From the NCBI GenBank assembly GCA_021201825.1, contig JAJQED010000003.1, forward strand, positions 134,772-198,771: a stretch of DNA of 64,000 bases, written 5' to 3'. This DNA comes from Alistipes sp. (lineage in GTDB: Bacteria; Bacteroidota; Bacteroidia; Bacteroidales; Rikenellaceae). A program made the translations under genes and the position numbers. The notes under the pieces are model-generated. The model worked only from the letters and a program-made list of their open reading frames with translations. It was not told where the DNA came from and ran no database searches. Below, in pieces: positions 26,934-36,600 of the stretch. Position 1 is the first letter of the stretch. Each line of letters begins with the position of its first letter.

Positions 26934-27806
26934 ATGGGAACTGTCAACGAGAGCTCTTCTTCGGGCGAGATGACCTTTTTCGAGCATCTCGAGGAGTTGC
27001 GCCCCCACCTTGTCCGTGCTGCGGCCGCCATCTTCGTATTTATGGTGGTCGCCTTTGTCAGTAAGAGTTTCATTATCGACAAGGTCCTTATGGGGCCTCA
27101 AGCCCCGGGATTCCCCCTGAACAGGCTTTTCGGTTTTTTGGCCGATAGATGGGGTATGGAGGCCCTGCGCCTTAACCGCTATACGGTCAATATGATCAAT
27201 ACGTCGATGGCCGGGCAGTTCAACCTGCACCTTAAAATATCCATCGTTACGGCAATCGTCGTTGCCGTGCCTTACGCCCTTTGGGAGTTGTGGTTGTTCA
27301 TAAAACCGGCCCTCACCCCGACCGAGATAGCCGGCAGCCGTATGTTCGTGTTCTATATCTCGTTGTGTTTCCTGGTAGGGGTATTGTTCGGGTATTTCAT
27401 TATAGCGCCTCTTACGGTCAATTTCTTCTATACCTATACCATAAGTTCCGATATAGCCAATATGATCGATATCGGGTCTTATCTCTCCACGATCGTCAAC
27501 CTTTCGCTGGCGTGCGGTGTTCTGTTCCTTTTGCCGATCCTTATTTACTTCCTTGCCAGGATGGGCATTATGACCCCGGCGTTCATGCGCAAGTACCGTA
27601 AGCATGCTTTCGTGGTGCTGCTTATCTTCTCGGCGGTCATTACCCCTCCGGATGTGTTCAGCCTTATGTTGGTGATCCTACCGATGTACCTGCTGTATGA
27701 AGTCGGTATTGTCATAGCCGAAAGGGTGGAGCGGAAAAAAGCCCTTGCCGACGCCGAATTTTACGGGGAGGCCGACGAATCTGCCGACGATCAGGAGGAA
27801 GAATAA
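26934..27806 (+). CDS. tatC: Twin-arginine translocase subunit TatC
   Basis: 290 residues and six membrane segments; TatC recognises the twin-arginine signal. The hallmark MTFFEHLEELRPHLVRA is at the N-terminus, with KPALTPTEIAGSRMFVFY and FLPILIYFLARMG-like later segments. The start at ATG 26934 is taken; an alternative TTG lies two codons upstream. The C-terminal tail is acidic. A candidate Tat substrate in this window is the oxidoreductase at 56040, which begins with a twin-arginine motif. Confidence 0.96.
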   Translation: MGTVNESSSSGEMTFFEHLEELRPHLVRAAAAIFVFMVVAFVSKSFIIDKVLMGPQAPGFPLNRLFGFLADRWGMEALRLNRYTVNMINTSMAGQFNLHLKISIVTAIVVAVPYALWELWLFIKPALTPTEIAGSRMFVFYISLCFLVGVLFGYFIIAPLTVNFFYTYTISSDIANMIDIGSYLSTIVNLSLACGVLFLLPILIYFLARMGIMTPAFMRKYRKHAFVVLLIFSAVITPPDVFSLMLVILPMYLLYEVGIVIAERVERKKALADAEFYGEADESADDQEEE

Positions 27807-27871
27807 ACGGCGACTTATGCGATACGGGTTATCCTGCCGTGTATTAAAGCGTCTCAAGGAGGGTTTTTGGT

Positions 27872-27902
27872 ATGGATTTTCCATTCATAAAAGGTAACTT
27901 TG
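27872..27902 (+). promoter_or_regulatory. Promoter of the sigma54-type regulator gene
   Basis: A consensus -7 box TAACTTTG (27895-27902) with TATG 20 nt upstream. A palindrome ATGGA-TTT-TCCAT (27872-27884) covers the -33 region and resembles the half sites found upstream of the kinase. Confidence 0.45.
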
Positions 27903-27919
27903 AAAGATAAAAGCGGTAT

Positions 27920-29269
27920 ATGCCTCCTCTCTCTATCCTGATCATTGAAGACGATATAACGTTCGGAACCATTATACGGAAATGGTTCGAGAAGAACGGT
28001 TATGCTCCACGGCTGGCTACAAGGGCCGCCGAGGCGCGGTCGCTGCTCGAGACGGAGAGTTTCTCGCTCGTGCTGTCGGATATGCGCCTGCCTGACGGTG
28101 ACGGCATAATGCTGCTTACATGGATCAGGGAACACCGGCCCCAAACGCCGGTGATAATGATGACGGGATATGCCGAAGTGCAGGGGGCGGTAAACGCCAT
28201 GAAACTGGGAGCGTACGACTATCTGGAAAAGCCTATCAACCCGTCCGTTCTTGAGGAAAAGATAAGGGGGGCATTGAAATCGGCCCGCGAACCGGTGTCG
28301 GTGCCGGTGATCAAAGAGTACGGGCTAAAGGAACAGCCCGTAGTATCGGGGGTAGTGTACGGAGGAAGCCCGGCGTCACAAACCATGCACAAGCATATCG
28401 ACCTTGTGGCCCCTACCAATATGACTGTTCTTATCTGCGGTGAGAGCGGGACTGGCAAGGAGTATGCCGCCCGGTTGATCCATAAAGGGAGTAAACGGAG
28501 CGGCGAGCGGTTCATCGCCGTCGATTGCGGCAGCCTGTCTTCCGAGTTGGCCCCGAGCGAACTTTTCGGACACCTTAAAGGTAGTTTCACTTCGGCCGTC
28601 AACGATAAGCGGGGAGTGTTCGAAGAGGCGGACGGGGGAACCGTTTTCCTCGACGAGATCGGCAATCTGCCTTATGAGGTTCAGGTGCAGTTGCTTAGGG
28701 CTTTACAGGAAAAAACTGTCCGCCGGATCGGGTCGACTACCGATATAAAAGTGGACGTCAGGATAATAGCCGCTACGAACGAGAACCTGCAGGCGGCGGT
28801 CCGGCAGGGGCGATTCCGGGAGGACCTTTTCTACCGGCTCAACGAGTTTGCGATAACCGTCCCACCCCTGCGCGAACGCCGGGAGGATATCATGGTTTTC
28901 GCCGAGCATTTCCTGGCCGAGGCCAATGCGGAACTCGGGAAAAATATCAGTGGATTCTCACGTCCGGCCGTGGCGGTACTTAACGGACACGGGTGGAGCG
29001 GCAACCTGCGGGAACTGAGGAATTCCGTGCGCAGGGCTGTACTGTTTGCCGAGGGGGGAATGGTCGAACCGGATAACCTGCCGGTGTTCGACAGTCCGGC
29101 TTTGGGTGCGACTGGCAGTGTAGAACCGTTGAAACCTATGGATGAAAAGGATCGAATTATCTCCGCTATCCGCCGGGCGGGAGGGAACAAATCCAAAGCG
29201 GCCAAAATGCTGGGGGTGGACCGTAAGACATTATATAACAAAATCCATCAGTACGGGATCGATCTTTAG
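27920..29269 (+). CDS. Sigma54-dependent response regulator (NtrC family)
   Basis: 449 residues. Receiver domain (1-120) with Asp54 in LVLSDMRLPDG, Thr82 and Lys104. AAA+ domain with Walker A GESGTGKE (174-181), Walker B FLDEIG (243-248) and RxDLFYRLNEF. C-terminal Fis-type helix-turn-helix (GGNKSKAAKMLGVDRKTLYN, near 420-440). It activates sigma54 RNA polymerase from enhancer sites. The loop that contacts sigma54, GAFTGA in the classic form, reads GSFTSA (221-226) and keeps the essential Thr. It is encoded tail to tail with a hybrid kinase, overlapping by 3 bp at the stop codons, so the two are very likely partners. A target is proposed at 31906. Confidence 0.95.
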   Translation: MPPLSILIIEDDITFGTIIRKWFEKNGYAPRLATRAAEARSLLETESFSLVLSDMRLPDGDGIMLLTWIREHRPQTPVIMMTGYAEVQGAVNAMKLGAYDYLEKPINPSVLEEKIRGALKSAREPVSVPVIKEYGLKEQPVVSGVVYGGSPASQTMHKHIDLVAPTNMTVLICGESGTGKEYAARLIHKGSKRSGERFIAVDCGSLSSELAPSELFGHLKGSFTSAVNDKRGVFEEADGGTVFLDEIGNLPYEVQVQLLRALQEKTVRRIGSTTDIKVDVRIIAATNENLQAAVRQGRFREDLFYRLNEFAITVPPLRERREDIMVFAEHFLAEANAELGKNISGFSRPAVAVLNGHGWSGNLRELRNSVRRAVLFAEGGMVEPDNLPVFDSPALGATGSVEPLKPMDEKDRIISAIRRAGGNKSKAAKMLGVDRKTLYNKIHQYGIDL

Positions 29270-31647
29270 GGTTCCGCAACATCCTCTATGGCCAGCTCAT
29301 CTATAAAATCAGAGCCTGTTTCGATCAACCTTTCTACATCTTTCCAGTACTGGGTTTTGCCTCGGGTCTCGGGTGACTGACCGTTCAGCCGTCCAAGAAC
29401 TTCCACACATTCTTCGGCCCCGAACTGGGTGAAAAGAGGTAATAACCTGTGGCATATTTCCCGGACCTTGCGATGGTCCCGGCGAAATACTGCCGAGCGG
29501 AGGGTCTTGAAATCCTGCGTACAAGCGGTGACGAACATTTCCGTGATCTCTCGCAGTGTCTCCCGGTCGAACATCTCATGGAGCGAAACGGGTTCGGGAG
29601 CATTCGGGGCAGCATCGCCCGTCACACTTCGTAGCGAGCCGATAGTAACCGGTTTGCCCAGGTAGCCGTCGAAACCCATTTCCCGGGCTACGGCGGCGGT
29701 TATCTCCGTCCTGCCGGTCATTATATATACCGGCATGCCCGGATACCGTGACCGTACCGCTTTCAATATCCCGGTTCCCGAAAAGGTGCCCATCTCCATG
29801 TCGGTAATAACCATGTCATATCCCGCCAGGTCCATCACCCCCGAAATAATATTCTGCGGGCGGGAAGTGGTTTCGGCCCGGTGGCCCGACTTAACGGCGA
29901 ACGAAGAAAGTACCTGCAACAGTACCGTATCGTCGTCTACGAACAATATCCTTTTAGGAGCTGTATTCAAATCGGTCCGGCTCTCCGCCGGCGGTCCTGT
30001 CAGGGTAGCGGGGATTTCTATTTTTACGGTGGTCCCGGTACCCGGAGTCGAGTCTATATCGAGAACCCCGCCCAGAAGTTCCACCAGGCCCTTTACTACA
30101 TACATCCCGTATCCGTGTCCCTCGGCAAGCGCCCGGTTGCCGTCCAGCCGGGAGAAAGGCTTGAAAATACGTTCCATATCTTGAGGGCCGATACCCGACC
30201 CGGTATCGCAGATCGAGATACGGATGTTGCCGTCCCGGTAACCGGCCTCAAATGTTACGGTTCCCGCCGTGGTGTATTTTACGGCATTAGACAGTATGTT
30301 GAGGATAATCTGCCTGATCCTCATTGGGTCCGCCGAAACTTTAAGTCCGGGATCGACCTCGAACGACGTGATGAATGTCAATCCTTTACGGGTTGCAAGC
30401 GGCCGCACGATCCCGGCAGTTTCCTCACAGAACGAAAGCAGTCCGACGGGCTGCGGGGAGGGTTTGGAAATCCCCTGCTGGAGGCTTGAGAACTCCAGAA
30501 GATTGTTGACCAGCGATCCGATATGCTTACCCGACATCTGGGCCGCTTCCAGCTGGCTGTCTTCCGGATGCTGTCCCTCTTTCCAAAGTTCGAGGTAGCC
30601 CAGGATGGCATTAAGGGGTGTTTTAATATCGTGCGACACCGAGAGCAGGAGTTTATGGCGGCTGGCCATGATCTCCCGGATGCGCCTGTTCGCCCGCTCG
30701 AGCGCCGCACGGGAAGACTGTCCCTTGTTGGCATCGCTTATTATCAATATAACGAGCAGGGTTATCAGCAGCAGGCTCATTATAATACCGCCCATCGAAT
30801 AACGGTAATTCCGTTGAATGGTATCTTCGCTGTCTTCGATATGGCGAATGGTGGATTGCATGGTGCTTCGGTGAAACCAGTTGAGCACCTCTATGATCTG
30901 GGCCGAAATCTCCTGGTCGGTCCGCATCAGGCTGTTGATCTGCCGTTCCAGTTCCCGCAGGTTGGAGGAGTATCCCGTCCGGACTTCCTCGACATAATCC
31001 CGTACCCCGGCGGCTATTTTGATCGAATCCTCCCGGGCAATCTCCACCGTATCCGGGGGAATACTGTAGGCCGTGAGGAGCGAATCCCGGTAACGTGCGG
31101 GCAGGAACGTATTTGACATAACTTCCAGCAGGTTCTTGCGGCTGCCGAGCAGGAAAACCGAATCGCTTACCGACGGCGGCGCCTGCGTATCTTCATAGAT
31201 GAATAACCGGCTGGCAATCGAATCCACCGGGTTATAGCTGCCCAGCTGGGTATTCAGGTGGTAAATAATATCCCCTTTGCGCCACAGCAGTTCCCCGATC
31301 TGGCCTAACTGGCCCATATTGGATGTGTCCCCGGTCAGGCGGCCCAGATATGTAAGGGAATCTATCAATTGCTCGGTTTCTGTAACCTTATTGCGGAATG
31401 AGACCAGGTGTGCCCTGTTCTTGGAGGTAAGGTAAAGGTTGGCGGCTGATTGGGCCTCGGACACGGCGAACGATACCTGGTTGGTCATCCGCAGCAGCCC
31501 ATAATAGTTTTCGATATGCTGCTTCTGGCTGCTGACGTTACGGCTAAGGTTATAAATGAAAAGGCTCACCGCCATGCAGATCACGGCGATGAACATATAA
31601 ATCCCGATGGCTTTCCATCGTATGGTCCTTTCGTAACTTCGCGCCAT
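29266..31647 (-). CDS. Hybrid sensor histidine kinase with receiver and Hpt domains
   Basis: 793 residues. Membrane segment 1 (about 12-33), a periplasmic helical sensor (35-280) with QxNxL-type coiled segments, membrane segment 2 (285-303), HisKA with His339 in LLSVSHDIKTPLN, HATPase with SNAVKYT and DTGSGIG, a receiver domain (566-670, phospho-Asp616 in MVITDMEMG) and a C-terminal Hpt-like domain (about 700-780) with His733 in EICHRLLPLFTQFGA. A phosphorelay His339-Asp616-His733 to the NtrC-type regulator is inferred. A TACTTTTG box lies at 31680-31673 on the minus strand. The signal sensed is unknown. Confidence 0.93.
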   Translation of the reverse strand: MARSYERTIRWKAIGIYMFIAVICMAVSLFIYNLSRNVSSQKQHIENYYGLLRMTNQVSFAVSEAQSAANLYLTSKNRAHLVSFRNKVTETEQLIDSLTYLGRLTGDTSNMGQLGQIGELLWRKGDIIYHLNTQLGSYNPVDSIASRLFIYEDTQAPPSVSDSVFLLGSRKNLLEVMSNTFLPARYRDSLLTAYSIPPDTVEIAREDSIKIAAGVRDYVEEVRTGYSSNLRELERQINSLMRTDQEISAQIIEVLNWFHRSTMQSTIRHIEDSEDTIQRNYRYSMGGIIMSLLLITLLVILIISDANKGQSSRAALERANRRIREIMASRHKLLLSVSHDIKTPLNAILGYLELWKEGQHPEDSQLEAAQMSGKHIGSLVNNLLEFSSLQQGISKPSPQPVGLLSFCEETAGIVRPLATRKGLTFITSFEVDPGLKVSADPMRIRQIILNILSNAVKYTTAGTVTFEAGYRDGNIRISICDTGSGIGPQDMERIFKPFSRLDGNRALAEGHGYGMYVVKGLVELLGGVLDIDSTPGTGTTVKIEIPATLTGPPAESRTDLNTAPKRILFVDDDTVLLQVLSSFAVKSGHRAETTSRPQNIISGVMDLAGYDMVITDMEMGTFSGTGILKAVRSRYPGMPVYIMTGRTEITAAVAREMGFDGYLGKPVTIGSLRSVTGDAAPNAPEPVSLHEMFDRETLREITEMFVTACTQDFKTLRSAVFRRDHRKVREICHRLLPLFTQFGAEECVEVLGRLNGQSPETRGKTQYWKDVERLIETGSDFIDELAIEDVAEP

Positions 31648-31701
31648 ATTAGATGAACGTTCCCACGCGTTCCAAAAGTATAAAATTAATCCTTACCGCC
31701 A

Positions 31702-31769
31702 TTCCCCACAAATTCCACACCCGGGTGTGGAATTTTTCCACACATTCCACAACAATTCCCGCCCGGAAT
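31702..31769 (+). promoter_or_regulatory. Enhancer-like array of TTCCACA half sites with 26-bp palindrome
   Basis: A perfect 26-bp palindrome spans 31710-31735 (centre CCC/GGG, arms carrying TTCCACAC and GTGTGGAA). A second overlapping palindrome, GTGTGGAA-TTT-TTCCACAC, spans 31725-31743. Further forward half sites start at 31702 (TTCCCCAC), 31745 (TTCCACAA) and 31756 (TTCCCGCC, inside ATTCC-N5-GGAAT). This suits dimer sites for the adjacent NtrC-type regulator. Confidence 0.6.
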
Positions 31770-31840
31770 AAATTTTGGCATGGATTGTAAGGTGTTGATA
31801 TGTAATGCAATGCGTGATATAGTTCTGCAGTGTCGGTGAA

Positions 31841-31856
31841 TGGCATTACGGTTGAA
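31841..31856 (+). promoter_or_regulatory. Sigma54-like -24/-12 element
   Basis: TGGCATTACGGTTGAA compared with TGGCACG-N4-TTGCW: the -24 part TGGCA is complete, spacing is correct, and TTG is kept, but the invariant-type GC at -12 is GA. No TAnnTTTG box was found before the gene at 31906. Predicted start near 31867. Confidence 0.4.
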
Positions 31857-31905
31857 TAAGTAAAAGTGACACCGATGTAGAATTTTAACCATTAAAACGA
31901 TAATC

Positions 31906-32289
31906 ATGAAAAAGGTACTTTTATTAGCAGCTCTCTTTATCGCAGGAACTACCGTTTACGCATATGCCGACAGCCCGGAGGGTGAAGAACCCCAGACAGA
32001 ACAGCAGGCCGAAGAGGCCGAGGAAGCCGAAGCTACCGAAGAAGCTTTCATGCTCTATGACAGCCCCGAATGCGAGGGTGAGGGCGATTGCGACAAGGAA
32101 TCCGATAAGGAAGAGGCCGAAGCCGAAGAATCTTTCATGCTGAACGACAGCCCGGAAGCCGAAGAAGACACTGCCGAAGAGGCTGAAGAAGTTGAAGAAG
32201 CCGAAGAATCTTTCATGCTGAATGACAGCCCGGAAGCCGAAGAAGACACTGCCGAAGAGGCTGAAGAAGTTGAAGAAGCCGAAGAATAA
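31906..32289 (+). CDS. Small secreted acidic repeat protein
   Basis: 127 residues with signal peptide MKKVLLLAALFIAGTTVYA. The mature protein is extremely acidic (mostly Glu/Ala/Asp) and built of about four units marked by DSPE: an early unit (ADSPEGEEPQ), a degenerate one (EAFMLYDSPECEGEGDCD, with two Cys), and two near-identical 26-residue copies beginning EESFMLNDSPEAEEDTAE. No known domain. It lies divergently from the hybrid kinase gene and downstream of the enhancer-like array, so it is the likely target of that two-component pair. It could bind cations or act as an envelope buffer, like other acidic periplasmic proteins; this is inference. Confidence 0.75.
   Translation: MKKVLLLAALFIAGTTVYAYADSPEGEEPQTEQQAEEAEEAEATEEAFMLYDSPECEGEGDCDKESDKEEAEAEESFMLNDSPEAEEDTAEEAEEVEEAEESFMLNDSPEAEEDTAEEAEEVEEAEE
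32125..32280 (+). repeat. Two tandem 78-bp repeats
   Basis: Copies 32125-32202 and 32203-32280 differ at a single base (AAC versus AAT in the Asn codon). They encode the two 26-residue units of the acidic protein. Near identity implies recent duplication and possible copy-number change. Confidence 0.95.
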
Positions 32290-32329
32290 CAAGCACTCAT
32301 TTCACTTAATAGTTATAATAGGTTTGCGA

Positions 32330-32359
32330 AAAGGCGGCCCTCGTGCAGGGGCCGCCTTT
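32330..32359. terminator. Bidirectional terminator between acidic protein and efflux operon
   Basis: Stem AAAGGCGGCCC (32330-32340) / GGGCCGCCTTT (32349-32359), then GTTTTG; the minus side reads TTTTCG. Confidence 0.85.
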
Positions 32360-32384
32360 GTTTTGCGGGTTTATGTACCGGGTA

Positions 32385-33671
32385 TCAGAGCATCCCGCAG
32401 GCGAACATCAGGTTTACCGTAGCCAGGCGGGCTTCCTTACCCGATTCGATAAACTCTTCCCGGATTTCGTTATAAGTCCGTTGGGCGATCAGAACTTCGA
32501 GCAGGTCCGTTTCCCCGGCCATATAGCTGTAAACGGCCCCGTCCAGGACCTTGCGAGCCTGTTCCATTACCCCTGACAGATAATGGTTATAGGTCTTCCG
32601 GGCCGCGTTGTACAGGTGGAAAGCCTGTACGATCTCGGTCTCGATCTGCGCATGCACGTTCATCTCCTGCCGCCGCTCCTGTTCCACCGCGTAGCCGGCG
32701 GCACGTACCGAACCCTTGTTCACGGCCGAGAACTTGAGCGGGATCGTCACACCGCCCTTTAATAATTTGCGTGAATTGTAGAAGCCTTTCCAGTCACGCT
32801 CATAGCCGATGAATATATCCACGTCCGGTTTCTGCTCGGATTTGGCCACGGCCAGTTCCCGGCGTGCCAGCTCCACGCTTTGCATGGCCAGTTCGTTTTC
32901 CACGCGGTTGGCAAGCCCGTTAGCTACCAGTGCGGATAGAGAAACTTCCCCCATTTCGTCCCTGATCACCCCGGCAGGCATTACCAGTGTGTCGGATGAA
33001 ATGCCGGTAAAATAGCCCAGGACCGCCAGTGCGGCAAGGTAATCCCCCTCTTGCTGGTAAACCTCCCCCAGAAGCGTATTGGCCTCGAGCGCCGACTGCC
33101 GGGCCTCATTCTCGGTGATCTCCCCGGCCCGGAAGCGCAGGCTGTCCGATCCGCTCAGTTCGAGCATATATTCATATGAACTCCTCTTGACCTCGAGCAT
33201 TTGGGCTTCCGCCATAGCCTCTATAAATGCTTCGGCGGCCGCGAGGCGTAGTTCTGCTGTAAAGAGCCGTAACTCCGACTTTTCCATTTCGGCGAATGTC
33301 TTGGCATAGTTTATCCTGCCGCGCCGCTTGCGGCCGAACTCTATCGTATAACCCAACTCTATGGAGTACATCTCGCCTGCCCCCTCGAATGCAAATTCGG
33401 GATCGGGTGCCACCCTTGCGGCTTTGATCTCCGCTTCGGCAATCGGCACGCGTAACCGCTCGACCGCAAGCCCGTGGTTACGCGACATTACCATTTCGAG
33501 ATACTCCTCGAAAGTTAAGGAAACGGCCGGAGACTGGTCCGTGGGACCATTTTCTAAAAATAATGCCGGTTCGGTAACGGCCGGTACCTCTCCCTGCCCG
33601 TTCGCAATACCGCTTACCGGCAGGAAGCCCAGAAAGATGCCGGCTATAAATATATTAAAGGTCGTTTTCAT
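32385..33671 (-). CDS. czcC: TolC/CzcC-like outer-membrane efflux protein
   Basis: 428 residues with signal peptide MKTTFNIFIAGIFLGFLPVSG. The body is the alpha-helical barrel type of the outer membrane efflux family, with two repeats (SLTFEEYLEMVMSRNHGLAV, and later RRELAVAKSEQKPDVDIFIG). It connects the RND pump to the outside. The start at 33671 overlaps the end of the pump gene by 17 bp; a longer in-frame start inside the pump gene was rejected. Last gene of the adaptor-pump-channel operon. The czcC name is by operon context. Confidence 0.85.
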   Translation of the reverse strand: MKTTFNIFIAGIFLGFLPVSGIANGQGEVPAVTEPALFLENGPTDQSPAVSLTFEEYLEMVMSRNHGLAVERLRVPIAEAEIKAARVAPDPEFAFEGAGEMYSIELGYTIEFGRKRRGRINYAKTFAEMEKSELRLFTAELRLAAAEAFIEAMAEAQMLEVKRSSYEYMLELSGSDSLRFRAGEITENEARQSALEANTLLGEVYQQEGDYLAALAVLGYFTGISSDTLVMPAGVIRDEMGEVSLSALVANGLANRVENELAMQSVELARRELAVAKSEQKPDVDIFIGYERDWKGFYNSRKLLKGGVTIPLKFSAVNKGSVRAAGYAVEQERRQEMNVHAQIETEIVQAFHLYNAARKTYNHYLSGVMEQARKVLDGAVYSYMAGETDLLEVLIAQRTYNEIREEFIESGKEARLATVNLMFACGML

Positions 33672-36600
33672 CTTCGGTCGGTTTATCGAATTTACGTTCA
33701 AGCAGGTAATACAGCGCGGGAAGCGCAAACAGGGTGATAAGGGTCGAGAACATCAGTCCGTAAACTATTACGGTCGCCAGGGGGCGCTGCACGTCCGAGC
33801 CGATCCCGAATGCGAGCGACGCCGGCAAGAGGCCCAGTATGGTGGTTATGGCGGTCATCATCACGGGCCGGAATCGGTGCCGTGCACCCTGTGCCACGGC
33901 CGGCAACAGGGCCATCCCGTTCCGGCGAAGGGCGTTGAAATGCGATATCATTATCACCCCGTTCTGTATCGAGAGGCCGAACATGGCGATGAAACCCACG
34001 GCTGACGATACATTCAGTGTCATTCCCCGTATGTTGAGCGCCGCCATCCCGCCGAGCAGCGCAAGCGGAACAATTGTCAGGGCGAGCCCCGCCTGGCGGA
34101 ATTTGCCGAATGCCCCGTAAAGCAGCACGAACATGACCAACAGCGCAAGCGGTATGACCATCGACAGCCGTTTATATGCCCTGTTCTGGTTTTCGAACTG
34201 TCCTCCCCAGCTTATTTCATAAAGGTTGTGGTCATATTCTACCTCCTTTTCAATAACGTTGCGGGCCTCGTTGAGGAAAGACGAGAGGTCGCGGCCACGC
34301 AGGTTGAGTTTGACGGTCAGGTGCCGCCGGTTCATCTCCCGGGTGATGGTGCTTTCGCCCGTTGCAAGCCTTATGTCGGCAACCTGCGAAAGGGGGATCC
34401 TTGCCCCGGTTTGTGAAGTAAGCATCAATCCCGCTATCTTTTCCGGGGTGTCCCGGGCATCCTCACGGTATTTGCAGGTGATGTCGTATACCCGGTCACC
34501 TACGAATATCTGCGAAACGGCCTTGCCGCCGATGGCTATCTCTATCAGGTCCCCGACGTCCGAAAAATTCAACCCGTAACGGGCTACGGCGTCCCGGTCG
34601 ATATGTATCTGCAGTTGGGGCAGCGGCGGTTCCTGGTCAATATCCACGTCCACGGCTCCTTTTACGGTTTTGAGCACCCGTTCGATCTCTTCGGCGATCC
34701 GCCTTGTCTCGGCGAAATCGTTCCCGTAGACCTTAACCACCAACTCGCTGTGTGCACCGGCTATCTTATCCATCACCCCGTCGATCATAGGCTGGCTGAA
34801 CCCTACCTTAAATCCGGGCAGGCTCGCATATTCCCGTTCCAGTTCCGCTATCAGATCGTCCTTGCGTTTGCCGCGCGGCCACTCTTTATATGGTTTCAGC
34901 CCTACGGAGACCTCGAAGTGGGACGGTGTGAACGGGTCGGTGCCGTCGTCGTTGCGGCCGGCCTGTACGGCTACGTAAGTCACTTCCGGATATTTCAGGG
35001 TCCGGGCACGGAGCGTATCCGAAAGCTCCCTGGATTTATCAACCGATATTCCCGGCGGCAAGGTTACCTGCAGCCAGATAGAACCCTCGTCGAGAGTCGG
35101 CAGGAAATCTTTCCCGACGGTTATCGACAGCGTTATCCCGATCACCAGTATCCCGGCGGCATATGGAAGCACGATCTTCGGACGGCTGAGCAGCCGGTCC
35201 GTAATCCGCCCGTAACCCTCCTTTAACTTTTCGAGCCACTTTTTCGGCTTGACCTCCAACGGCTTACGGTAGATGGCATAGCCGATACCGGGGATAAGGA
35301 ACACGGCAACCAGAAGTGCCCCTATCATCGCATAACTGAACGTAAACGCCATCGGGGCGAACAGTTTACGCTCCACCCGTTCGAATGCAAAGAGCGGCAG
35401 ATAGGCCGTAATTATAATGACCGTGGAGAATATTATCGGTTTGGCCAGTTCCTTTACCCGCGCCGCAATGCTCTTTTCCGACAGCGGTTCGTCCGGATGG
35501 TCCTCACGTTTCTTCAGTATGCTCTCCATCATAACGATGGCTCCGTCCACAATGATCCCGAAGTCTATTGCCCCGAGGGACAGCAGGTTGGCCGGGATGT
35601 CGGTAAGTTTCATCAGGATGAAAGCGAACAGCAGGGAAATCGGAATGGTGAAAGCTACCAGTAAGGCTCCCCGCCAGTTGCCCAAAAAGACTATCAGTAC
35701 CACGATAACCAGGATCATTCCCGACATCAGGGTATGCGATACCGTACGCAGGGTGGTATCCACCAATTCGGTACGGTCGAGGAAAGCATGGATATTCACC
35801 CCTTCGGGCAAGGTTTTGGTATTCAGTTCATCGATGGCTTTGTGAATGCCGTCCAGGACTATCGACGGGTTCTCGTGTTTGAGCAGCAGTACGATCCCCT
35901 GGATGCTCTCGGAATATTCCCGCCGGCGATCGGAGTAACCCATGATTCCTTTACGTTCGAGGTTCCCGTATTTGAGGTCCCCGAGTTCGTTCAGGAAAAC
36001 CGGCACACCGTCGTTGCTCGAGACCACTATCTTCCCCAGGTCGTCCAGTCCGGTAATAAGCCCTATCCCACGTACCACATATCCCAGGTCGCCCCGGTTC
36101 AGGATACTTCCCCCGACATTATAGTTGTTCATCTCGATGGCCTCGATCACTTCGTCGAGGGCTATATCGTACTGTTCGAGTTTTTTCGGGTCGAGTTCTA
36201 CCTGGTATTGTGTAGTGATCCCCCCGAAATTGCTCACCTCGGCCACTCCCGGCACCTGGTTCAACCGGGGGATTATCACCCAGTTCTGCAGGTCGGTGAG
36301 CTCCCGCAGCGAGTGGCGGTCGCTTTCGATGATGTAACGGTAGATCTCACCGGTAGGGGAGGTCAGCGGGTCCAGCTCGGCAACCGCATCATACGGAAGT
36401 TCCACTTCGTTTATACGCTCCTGAACCCTTTGGCGGGACCAATAGTCTTCCACACCGTCCCGGAAAACAATGGTTATCATCGAGAGCCCGAACGTACTTT
36501 TACTTCGCATTACGTGCATTCCCGGCACACCGTTCAGGGCCCTTTCCAGCGGGATGGTGATCTGCTGTTCGACTTCTTCGGCGGCCAGTCCCGGTACCTG

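Noticed and set aside
32125..32280. CRISPR-like array
   Set aside because: The two repeats are contiguous, lie in a reading frame and have no spacers.
32055..32300. Serine-rich minus-strand open frame with repeats
   Set aside because: It is the complement of the acidic repeat gene; the plus frame has the signal peptide and terminator.
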